Of a stretch of 8,222 nt of DNA, positions 1 to 5,824 are shown piece after piece. The position numbers were made by a program, and so were the translations under genes. Position 1 is the stretch's first letter. Each line of letters opens with the position of its first letter. Under the pieces are notes generated by a model, which was not told the origin of the DNA, ran no database searches, and saw only the letters and a list, made by a program, of their open reading frames with translations. This DNA is from JBDKUD01 sp050943315 (lineage in GTDB: Bacteria; Bacillota; Syntrophomonadia; Syntrophomonadales; Syntrophomonadaceae): positions 1 to 8,222 of the forward strand of contig JBMNOY010000073.1 of the NCBI GenBank assembly GCA_050943315.1. Reading direction: 5' to 3'.

Positions 1-621
1 GTTAATCAAAACCGGTTACTCTACCGGTATGACGGTGCTATCGGAGTTAAAACCGGTTATACCAAACAGGCCGGCAATTGTGTAGTTGGCGCTGCCCAAA
101 GAGGTTCACTGGTATTGATTGCCGTGGTCATGAATTCACCGTCGGTATATCCGGACCTGGAACAAATGCTGGATTATGGATTTGCCAATTATAGTAAAGT
201 TACCTTAAAAAAAGCCGGGCAAATAACCGCCACGGTGCCGGTAGAAAATGGACTGGCCCCCACTGTTAAGGCTACCACCAATGCCGATTTGACTGCTGCA
301 GTACTGCCGGAAGAAAAATCCCAGTTATCCTATAAGGTTTATCCCTTACAAAAGGTTACCGCCCCCGTTAAAAAGGGGCAGGTTTTAGGCACTTGTAAAA
401 TGTACATCAATGGACAGCAAGTGGGTAAAGCTGATTTGCTGGCTAGTTTTGCAGTTAACCCCCAACCTCCCTTATGGACCCGGATTAAGACTGCCTGTTT
501 CAGTATTCTTAAAACCGCCGCAATGCTACTGGTACTTATCTTTGCCCTATTGTATCTAATAAGACTTATAAGACTTAGAAACCTGCGGCGCCGAAGAAAA
601 AGGCGGGTAATTAAACTGTAG
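1..621 (+). CDS. D-alanyl-D-alanine carboxypeptidase (PBP5/DacF family), 3' part
   Basis: The reading frame is open from base 1 and its start lies outside the window; 206 residues remain. The enzyme trims the terminal D-Ala from peptidoglycan stem pentapeptides on the outer face of the membrane. Directly visible is the KTG triad at residues 17-19 within VKTGYT (bases 49-57), the third active-site motif of S11 serine peptidases; the SxxK and SxN motifs would be upstream. After the catalytic domain, about residues 75-150 match the beta-rich C-terminal domain of PBP5-type enzymes (KVYPLQKVTAPVKKGQ, then GKADLLA). A hydrophobic segment at about 170-188 is followed by an Arg/Lys-rich tail (RLRNLRRRRKRR), which suggests a C-terminal membrane anchor with a short cytoplasmic tail. 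No terminator is evident after the stop. Family assignment is firm; which paralogue it is (sporulation or vegetative) cannot be told from this part. Confidence 0.93.
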   Translation, partial: VNQNRLLYRYDGAIGVKTGYTKQAGNCVVGAAQRGSLVLIAVVMNSPSVYPDLEQMLDYGFANYSKVTLKKAGQITATVPVENGLAPTVKATTNADLTAAVLPEEKSQLSYKVYPLQKVTAPVKKGQVLGTCKMYINGQQVGKADLLASFAVNPQPPLWTRIKTACFSILKTAAMLLVLIFALLYLIRLIRLRNLRRRRKRRVIKL

Positions 622-980
622 CTTAGCCGTTATCATTAGCTCACCGGCCGCATATTTAACCAGGCTGGTTCCTTGGCGGCAACTTAAGCCCGGCAGCTAA
701 GGTAAAAGCTTTTTCTCGTGCTGCCTGCGAAATACTTCACAGTAGCTATTTCCATTTCCCCCTGCCTGATTTTTGCTCTCATATTACCCCGGCGGCAATC
801 TCTCCCCACGGATAATCCGCAATCATTCATTTCTGTTAGACCACCGCCCTTATGTAAATCATTAGCTGTTATAAATACCACCTGCCGGCATAGTAATTAA
901 TATACCAGGGAATAGAGCCACAAATAGTAATGCCGGTATTGACCTGTATTCTTCAACAATTGGTTTTATGGCTGGTACTT
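622..980. other. Intergenic stretch without a supportable gene
   Basis: About 360 bases separate the carboxypeptidase stop from the structured leader of the CoA-transferase. Short open frames exist on both strands (for example a GTG-initiated 65-codon minus frame over 684-881). None has a Shine-Dalgarno site, a recognisable domain or convincing protein-like composition. No clear intrinsic terminator, tRNA or known riboswitch is visible. A weak promoter-like pair, TTGACC (939-944) and TTTTAT (964-969) with an over-long 19-base spacer, might drive the downstream leader. Decayed coding sequence cannot be excluded. Confidence 0.5.
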
Positions 981-1140
981 AAAGGCGGGGAGGTGAGAAA
1001 AGAAGGTGGGCGGAGTATGCAACAGGCGGGAAACAGCTCCGCATAGCTTGATGTTGCTGCTCAGCCTGAGGGTCGAGCCGAACTCCACCTTCGGGCGACC
1101 GGTGAAATATCCTGGTGTGTAGATCATGTGGCATGATGAA
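981..1140 (+). ncRNA. Candidate structured RNA / long leader upstream of the CoA-transferase (possibly HEARO-like)
   Basis: This G+C-rich, purine-rich block differs from the flanking A+T-richer DNA and carries several mutually compatible helices. Helix 1 is GCAACA (1019-1024) with TGTTGC (1052-1057); GCGGAG (1010-1015) with CTCCGC (1037-1042) is an alternative to it. Hairpin 2 is GGTCG (1071-1075) with CGACC (1096-1100), continuing as CCGAA (1078-1082) with TTCGG (1090-1094) around the 7-base loop CTCCACC. Five bases of that loop (1085-1089) can pair with GGTGG (1005-1009), a possible pseudoknot. Hairpin 3 is ATCATG (1123-1128) with CATGAT (1132-1137), just before the ribosome binding site. 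I do not see conserved cores of the TPP, SAM, cobalamin, glycine, ZTP, fluoride, c-di-GMP or T-box classes. The overall look recalls HEARO (the IscB-associated omega RNA), but that is an impression from memory; no iscB gene is present. The plus strand is chosen because the gene directly downstream is on it. Confidence 0.45.
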
Positions 1141-1154
1141 GGGGGAACAGATAA

Positions 1155-2492
1155 ATGCGCTATCAAAGCGAATACCGTGCCAAATTACGTACTCCGGAAG
1201 AGGCCGTAAAGGTTGTTAAGTCCGGAGACTGGGTCGACTATGGTTTTTGTGTAGGACATCCTTATGCTTTGGATAAGGCACTGGCCGGACGCTGGGAAGA
1301 ATTATTCGATGTGAAGATCAGAGGGGGAGTATCCCTGCGCCGGCCGGAGCCATTTAATGTTGAAAATCCCCATGGCCATTTTACCTTTAACTCCTGGCAT
1401 TTTACCGGGGTGGACAGAAAGCTCTATGACCAGGGGCTGGGATTTTACGGACCGATAAGATATGGCGAACTGCCCCGCTATTATCGTGAAAATGTGGGGC
1501 AGGTTGATGTAGCTATGTTACAAGTCGCTCCCATGGATAAACACGGATATTTCAATTTCGGACCCCAGGCTTCGCACCTGGCTGCCATATGTGAACAGTC
1601 CAAGATAATTATCGTAGAAGTTAATGAGAATATGCCCCGCTGTTTGGGAGGATATGAAGAAGGCATTCATATATCCAAGGTTGACTATATCGTGGAAGCC
1701 ACTTCTCCGCTGGCTGAACTGCCTTCCGGACCACCAACGGAAGTAGATAAAAAGGTAGCAGAGCTTATTGTGGCCGAAATTCCCAACGGTGCCTGCCTGC
1801 AGCTGGGTATTGGCGGTATGCCGAATGCAGTAGGGACCATGATTGCGGAATCAGATCTTAAAGATCTGGGTGTTCACACGGAGATGTACGTAGATGCCTT
1901 TGTAGATATTTCTAATGCCGGTAAAATAACTGGTGCTAAAAAATCTATTGACCGTTATCGGCAGGCTTTTGCTTTCGGGGCGGGGACCCAGAAACTATAT
2001 GATTACGTTGACGATAATCCGGAAATAGCCAGTTACCCGGTGGATTATACTAATGACCCTTATGTTATTGGATCATTGGATAACTTCATATCTATTAACA
2101 ATGCTATTGAAATTGATCTCTTTGGGCAGGTATGCTCGGAATCGGCCGGCGCTAAACATATTAGTGGAACCGGCGGCCAGTTAGACTTTGCTTTAGGTGC
2201 CTACTTGTCAAAAGGCGGTAAAAGCTTCATATGTTTATCATCAGCCTATGGCAAAGGTGATGTACTGAAATCCAGGATTGTGCCTACTCTCACCCCCGGG
2301 GCCATAGCTACTGATCCTCGTACGGTAGTTCAGTATATAGTAACCGAATACGGATTAGTAAACTTGAAGGGTAAAAATACCTGGCAGCGGGCGGAAGCAT
2401 TAATAGAAATTGCTCATCCGCAATTCCGGGATGATCTGATAAAGCAAGCCCAGGAGTTAAACATCTGGAGAAAGACTAATAAACTGGATTAA
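1155..2492 (+). CDS. Butyryl-CoA:acetate / 4-hydroxybutyrate CoA-transferase family protein
   Basis: This 445-residue cytoplasmic enzyme of the acetyl-CoA hydrolase/transferase family moves CoA between short-chain acyl-CoAs and free acids such as acetate. The length matches the family (about 440). Visible are the N-terminal half with the GPQASHLAA segment, GIGGMPNAV at 218-226, HTEM at 242-245, and GQVCSESAG then GTGGQLDF at 338-345. In the 4-hydroxybutyrate CoA-transferase of Clostridium aminobutyricum the catalytic glutamate lies in the equivalent HTE context near residue 238, so Glu243 is the likely covalent CoA-thioester site. The C-terminal block resembles butyryl-CoA:acetate CoA-transferases of butyrate producers (GQLDFALGAY, KSFICLSS). 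The ATG follows GGGGG by about nine bases. It appears monocistronic: a long structured leader precedes it and a hairpin terminator follows. Exact acyl substrate (butyrate, 4-hydroxybutyrate, crotonate, propionate) cannot be decided from sequence. Confidence 0.9.
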   Translation: MRYQSEYRAKLRTPEEAVKVVKSGDWVDYGFCVGHPYALDKALAGRWEELFDVKIRGGVSLRRPEPFNVENPHGHFTFNSWHFTGVDRKLYDQGLGFYGPIRYGELPRYYRENVGQVDVAMLQVAPMDKHGYFNFGPQASHLAAICEQSKIIIVEVNENMPRCLGGYEEGIHISKVDYIVEATSPLAELPSGPPTEVDKKVAELIVAEIPNGACLQLGIGGMPNAVGTMIAESDLKDLGVHTEMYVDAFVDISNAGKITGAKKSIDRYRQAFAFGAGTQKLYDYVDDNPEIASYPVDYTNDPYVIGSLDNFISINNAIEIDLFGQVCSESAGAKHISGTGGQLDFALGAYLSKGGKSFICLSSAYGKGDVLKSRIVPTLTPGAIATDPRTVVQYIVTEYGLVNLKGKNTWQRAEALIEIAHPQFRDDLIKQAQELNIWRKTNKLD

Positions 2493-2497
2493 GGATT

Positions 2498-2523
2498 CGG
2501 GGAGCTATTAGCTCCCCGTTTAA
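2498..2523 (+). terminator. Intrinsic terminator of the CoA-transferase gene
   Basis: CGGGGAGC (2498-2505) pairs perfectly with GCTCCCCG (2511-2518) around the loop TATTA, followed by a short T-rich tail (TTTAATTA). It starts six bases after the CoA-transferase stop codon. The U-tract is modest, so termination may be incomplete. Confidence 0.75.
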
Positions 2524-2584
2524 TTACCAGTGTTAATCCTTCAAATTTCCCCCTCCGTGTCCATCTGGAGAGCTTTTCTACTTT

Positions 2585-2640
2585 ATAAACCTATTCTGAA
2601 CCGGTAGAACCAGCATATCTCATAAACCTATGGTTTTATG
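2585..2640. repeat. Repeated ATAAACCTAT motif and palindrome upstream of the ABC operon
   Basis: The ten bases ATAAACCTAT occur at 2585-2594 and again at 2622-2631, 37 bases start to start. The second copy forms the left half of an imperfect palindrome running to 2640 (CATAAACC then GGTTTTATG, one-base bulge). It lies about 80-135 bases before the lipoprotein start, in the only sizeable gap upstream of the operon, so it could be a repressor or activator site. I find no convincing -35/-10 pair and no known riboswitch in this gap. Confidence 0.3.
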
Positions 2641-2718
2641 GTCAATGATGTATTAAACTTATTGGTAGGTAATATAGCCGAATAAAGTTGAGTCATTAAT
2701 AAATAGAGGGGGATAAAG

Positions 2719-3654
2719 ATGAAAAAGATATTAGCTTGTCTGCTGATTGTATTAGCCGGTCTGAGCTTTGCCGGCTGTGCTAAGGATAAATCAGCTGCTC
2801 CACAAAAGGCTATTAATATTGGAGTTATGCCGGATGTGGAGTCAATACCGTTTATAATTGCGGAGAAGAACGGCTATTTCGAAAAAGAGGGAGTCAAGGT
2901 AAACATCGAACACTTCACCAGTGCCAAAGACCGGGACAGTGCCCTGCAGAGCGGCAAATTAGATGGAGTAATCACTGATGTGCTGGCAGTTGTTTTTGCC
3001 AATGAGGGTGGAATCAACCTGAGAATTATATCCAAAAACGATGGCAATATTGAGTTAATGGCCGGGAAGGATTCTGACATTAATTCCCTGGCGGATATAA
3101 AAGGCAAAAAAGTAGGAATGTCCACCAATACTATAATGGAATATTCGGCCGACACAATTCTCGCTGCCGGCCAGGTTCAAGCTGAAGATATCAATAAGGT
3201 AAATATTCCTGCACTGCCCACCAGACTCGAAATGCTGCAGGGAGGCCAAATAGATGCGGCTATTTTACCGGAGCCTTTAGCTGGACTGGCCATAAAAAAT
3301 GGTGCCCGGGTCCTAAACAGCACCGACCGGCTGGCCAATAAGGCCGGGGCTATAGCCTTTACCGCCGAAAGTATAGAAACCCGCCCGGAAGAGATCAAGG
3401 CTGTTTTCAGAGCCTACAATGATGCGGTAGCTTACCTCAATAAGGAACCGGCTTCCAGTTACATCGATTTTATTATCCAGGAACAGGGCTTCCCCGCCCA
3501 AATCAAAGATTCTATACAGCTGCCCCAGTATAACCAGGCAGAACTACCCAGCGAAGAAATATTCAATGATGTTGTACAATGGATGCAAGCAAAGAAACTC
3601 ATAAAAGGGAATTATGAATATAAAGATCTGGTAGTTAAAAACATTTTGGAGTAG
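2719..3654 (+). CDS. ABC transporter substrate-binding lipoprotein (NMT1/THI5-TauA-like)
   Basis: This 311-residue extracytoplasmic binding protein should deliver a small solute to the permease encoded two genes downstream. The N-terminus is a classic lipoprotein signal: MKK, a hydrophobic stretch, then a lipobox FAGC with Cys20 as the lipidated residue. The mature part opens with INIGVMPDVESIPFIIAEKNGYF, followed by the EKEGVKVNI motif of the nitrate/sulfonate/taurine/thiamine-precursor binding superfamily. Further markers are SGKLDGVITD, LADIKGKKVGM (hinge strand) and GGQIDAAILPEPLAGLA. The ATG has a strong AGAGGGGG site six bases upstream. The gene is first in a three-gene operon; the ATPase follows directly. 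The superfamily covers nitrate, sulfonates, taurine, formyl-aminopyrimidine and unknown ligands, so the substrate cannot be read from sequence. Nearby thiamine genes are on the other strand and in a separate transcript. Confidence 0.88.
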   Translation: MKKILACLLIVLAGLSFAGCAKDKSAAPQKAINIGVMPDVESIPFIIAEKNGYFEKEGVKVNIEHFTSAKDRDSALQSGKLDGVITDVLAVVFANEGGINLRIISKNDGNIELMAGKDSDINSLADIKGKKVGMSTNTIMEYSADTILAAGQVQAEDINKVNIPALPTRLEMLQGGQIDAAILPEPLAGLAIKNGARVLNSTDRLANKAGAIAFTAESIETRPEEIKAVFRAYNDAVAYLNKEPASSYIDFIIQEQGFPAQIKDSIQLPQYNQAELPSEEIFNDVVQWMQAKKLIKGNYEYKDLVVKNILE

Positions 3655-3660
3655 TTGTCA

Positions 3661-4419
3661 GTGATCGAAATCAAAGACCTCTCGGTTCAATACCAGGGCA
3701 GCAAGGAAAATACCCTGGCTTTAAAAGAAGTCTCCATAGACATTGCCCAGGGGGATATTTATACTTTTATCGGACCGTCGGGATGCGGAAAATCAACATT
3801 CCTGTATGTATTATCCGGAATACTGAAAAAATACAGCGGCAGTGTGCTCATAGACGGCCGTCCGGTTAATCCCAGGGACCAGCGTATAGGTCTGATTCTG
3901 CAGAACTATGGACTTTTGCCCTGGAAAAACGTTTATGAGAATATCATGCTGGGGGTTAAAATAAAGCGTCAGCCGGTTGATGAAGCTTACAGCAGCTTCA
4001 TCATCGGTGAACTGGGTATAGATAAGCTTTTACACCGGTATCCGCGGGAGTTAAGCGGCGGACAGCAACAACGGGTGGCCATTGCGCGGGCTTTTGTGCT
4101 CAAGCCTGATTTACTGCTGATGGACGAGCCGTTTTCAGCCCTGGATGCCATCACCCGGGAGGAGATTCAGGAGCTTTTCCTAAAAATCTGGCAACAGCAC
4201 AGTGTAACCACGGTTTTTATTACTCACAGTGTTGACGAAGCACTTTATCTGGGCAGTAAAATTGTGGTTTTCTCACCTTCGCCGGGAACCATACGCAAGG
4301 TTATTGACAACCCCTGTTTTCAATTGGATAACCAGAGATTAGGCAACGAGTATTATGCCATGTCCAGGCAACTAAGAAATTTACTTTACAAGGATGATAA
4401 AGGTGCGGGTACGAGATAA
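3661..4419 (+). CDS. ABC transporter ATP-binding protein (TauB/SsuB-like)
   Basis: This cytoplasmic ATPase powers the importer. All nucleotide-binding motifs are intact in the 252-residue product: Walker A GPSGCGKST (38-46), Q-loop glutamine 81 in LILQNYGLLPW, signature LSGGQQQR (131-138), Walker B LLLMDE (151-156), D-loop SALD (159-162) and H-loop His189. The LLPW after the Q-loop is typical of the nitrate/sulfonate/taurine ATPase subgroup. Start choice: a TTG at 3655 is in frame, but the only Shine-Dalgarno-like GGAG (3648-3651) is just three bases from it. The same GGAG is nine bases from the GTG at 3661, so GTG is preferred. That GGAG contains the last sense codon of the binding protein gene, implying translational coupling. 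The 3' end overlaps the permease gene. Confidence 0.93.
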   Translation: MIEIKDLSVQYQGSKENTLALKEVSIDIAQGDIYTFIGPSGCGKSTFLYVLSGILKKYSGSVLIDGRPVNPRDQRIGLILQNYGLLPWKNVYENIMLGVKIKRQPVDEAYSSFIIGELGIDKLLHRYPRELSGGQQQRVAIARAFVLKPDLLLMDEPFSALDAITREEIQELFLKIWQQHSVTTVFITHSVDEALYLGSKIVVFSPSPGTIRKVIDNPCFQLDNQRLGNEYYAMSRQLRNLLYKDDKGAGTR

Positions 4420-5143
4420 ATGGCAGGGAGCCATGTACAGCTTCATAGTAATCATGGCGCTCTGGCTTTTGATTGCATATACCGTAAAACTTCCCATAAT
4501 TCCATCACCTTTAGCTGTTTTCAAAAACATTGGGGAAATATTCGCAGATAAAATGCAGGTGCATGTTCTATATAGTCTGGGCCGGATATTAGGAGGGATT
4601 ATTATTTCCATCCTGGTTGGGGTTCCCCTGGGTTATTTAATGGGCTATTTTAACCGGGTGGACAAGATATTTTCACCCCTCATCTACTTTACTTATCCGG
4701 TTCCCAAGATTGCCCTGCTTCCTATTGTCATGCTGATCTTCGGGCTGGGTGAGGCTTCCAAACTGATTATGATTGTACTGATAGTAATGTTTCAAATTAT
4801 TATTACCTCCCGGGATGCAGTCAAAAACATCCCTCCGGAAATATTTCGTTCCCTCCAGTCTCTGGGTGCCGGCAAGCTGCAAATGTTTAGCGAAATAATT
4901 ATTCCTGCCTCCCTTCCCGAGGTTTTAACGGCTACCCGCCTGGCTTTGGGGACAGCGGTATCTATTCTCTTTTTTACCGAAACATTTGGGACCGAATACG
5001 GTATGGGCTATTTCATCATGGATTCCTGGATGCGGGTAAACTATCTGGATATGTATGCGGGTATCGTAGTCTTAAGCTTTATGGGATTCTGTATCTTTAC
5101 CGCTATAGATGTTATAGAGCATTATGTTTGCTCCTGGCGTTGA
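4403..5143 (+). CDS. ABC transporter permease (TauC/SsuC/ThiX-like)
   Basis: This integral membrane subunit (246 residues) forms the translocation path of the importer. Hydrophobicity suggests about six membrane spans, starting near residue 12. The cytoplasmic EAA-type loop that docks the ATPase is visible at about residues 154-172 (LGAGKLQMFSEIIIPASLP, with the conserved Gly and the terminal I-x-P-x-x-P pattern). The N-terminal KLPIIPSPLAVF is characteristic of this permease group, where a P-S-P motif follows the first span. Start choice: an ATG at 4394 is in frame but only abuts AAGG. The GTG at 4403 lies eight bases after AAGGA (4390-4394) and is preferred; three residues differ. It overlaps the ATPase gene by 17 bases, so the two are probably translationally coupled. 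A strong palindrome follows the stop. Confidence 0.9.
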   Translation: MRVRDKWQGAMYSFIVIMALWLLIAYTVKLPIIPSPLAVFKNIGEIFADKMQVHVLYSLGRILGGIIISILVGVPLGYLMGYFNRVDKIFSPLIYFTYPVPKIALLPIVMLIFGLGEASKLIMIVLIVMFQIIITSRDAVKNIPPEIFRSLQSLGAGKLQMFSEIIIPASLPEVLTATRLALGTAVSILFFTETFGTEYGMGYFIMDSWMRVNYLDMYAGIVVLSFMGFCIFTAIDVIEHYVCSWR

Positions 5144-5171
5144 TGTTTAAGGGGACCTGCATAAAGGTAGA

Positions 5172-5204
5172 CAGAAGGGACAGGTAATCTACCTGTCCCT
5201 TCTG
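5172..5204. terminator. 15-bp perfect palindrome, putative bidirectional terminator
   Basis: CAGAAGGGACAGGTA (5172-5186) is perfectly complementary to TACCTGTCCCTTCTG (5190-5204), with a 3-base ATC loop. It sits between the convergent permease (stop at 5143) and the Spy-like gene (minus, stop at 5242). It has no real T-run on either side, so it is not a textbook intrinsic terminator. It may act as a transcription barrier or RNA-end protector, or be a dispersed palindromic repeat. Confidence 0.6.
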
Positions 5205-5241
5205 GTGTATGGCGACCAGATTCCTTTATTCTGCCCGGTTA

Positions 5242-5697
5242 TTAACGCATCTCCCGGTTGCGGTCACCATGGTGGCCAAAGCCCTTCAGGTTTTTAAGTT
5301 GGGTTTGCTGTTCGGCGGTCAGGATTGATTGTACCTGCTGCCATTTCTGTTGTTTAACCTGGTGAAGCTGGGTCTTCAAATCGTTAATTTCCTTGGTTTT
5401 GGCATTAATGGCGGCTTTATCGCTTCCCGTAATCATCAGCTGCCGCAGTTCAAACCTGGCGTCGATCAATTTAACCTTCAAGGCTTTGGTGGTCTGGTGA
5501 GTGCTCAGGTTGATTTCCTTTAACTGTTGAACCTGTCGATCACTCAGATTGAGTTGCTCAGCCAGCGGTACCCAGTTTTGGTCTTCAACGGGTCCTCTGG
5601 GGGGAACGACATTACCCGGGCCGGCCGCCGCAGCCATCTGGCTGGCTGCCAGGACCAGTGCCAGGGTGAGGGTCAAGAGTACAAGTCCTTTTTTCAA
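5242..5697 (-). CDS. Secreted Spy/CpxP-like LTxxQ-motif protein
   Basis: This small 151-residue exported protein has a clear signal peptide: MKKG, a long Leu/Ala/Val core to about residue 20, and an Ala-rich cleavage region ending near AAAAG (22-26). The mature part is mostly charged amphipathic helix with a Gln/Lys/Leu-rich pattern. There are two LTxxQ-type motifs, LSDRQ (51-55) and LTAEQ (126-130), as in the Spy/CpxP/heavy-metal-resistance fold. Proteins of this fold act as ATP-independent envelope chaperones or stress/metal sensors in proteobacteria; the role in a Gram-positive organism is not established. The tail has GFGHHGD, a possible weak metal ligand. The start is TTG: AAGGAG lies eight bases upstream, whereas the ATG inside this region meets a stop after three codons. 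It may have its own promoter. No metal-transport or two-component gene is adjacent. Confidence 0.82.
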   Translation of the reverse strand: MKKGLVLLTLTLALVLAASQMAAAAGPGNVVPPRGPVEDQNWVPLAEQLNLSDRQVQQLKEINLSTHQTTKALKVKLIDARFELRQLMITGSDKAAINAKTKEINDLKTQLHQVKQQKWQQVQSILTAEQQTQLKNLKGFGHHGDRNREMR

Positions 5698-5761
5698 CCT
5701 GTCATCTCCTTAAATGGGGCACTATTTGGCTGGAAGCTTCCCAAAACCTGCCCTCAACAAC

Positions 5762-5792
5762 AATATACCCATTCCGGCTTATCATCTTGCAA
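5762..5792 (-). promoter_or_regulatory. Possible promoter of the Spy-like gene
   Basis: On the minus strand TTGCAA (5792-5787) precedes TATATT (5767-5762) with a 19-base spacer. The -10 matches the consensus at five of six positions; the -35 is weak and the spacing long. It lies about 65 bases upstream of the TTG start, in the 127-base gap after cytX. Confidence 0.3.
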
Positions 5793-5824
5793 AAAAGGTG
5801 TTGGTAATATCTTCAGTCCCAAGG

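Noticed and set aside
684..881. 65-codon minus-strand open frame in the gap after the carboxypeptidase
   Set aside because: It starts with GTG without a Shine-Dalgarno site, has no recognisable domain, and its composition looks like noise.
981..1140. Known riboswitch, T-box or group II intron piece in the CoA-transferase leader
   Set aside because: I looked for cores of TPP, SAM, cobalamin, glycine, ZTP, fluoride, c-di-GMP and T-box classes and for a group II domain V. The hairpin at 1071-1100 lacks the domain V pattern and no class core is complete.
966..1166. 66-codon minus-strand open frame antisense to the structured leader
   Set aside because: The frame is explained by the G+C-rich structured block; it has no ribosome site and its 5' end overlaps the CoA-transferase start.
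1126..1191. Small plus-strand frame starting at ATG 1126 ahead of the CoA-transferase
   Set aside because: There is no Shine-Dalgarno site, the ATG lies in a hairpin arm, and the 21-codon peptide overlaps the real gene in another frame.
2540..2580. Possible second terminator or hairpin (CTCC ... GGAG) before the ABC operon
   Set aside because: It has only a four-base stem with a large loop, which is not distinguishable from chance.
3655..3660. TTG start for the ABC ATPase, two codons upstream
   Set aside because: The only Shine-Dalgarno-like GGAG is three bases away, too close; the GTG at 3661 has nine-base spacing.
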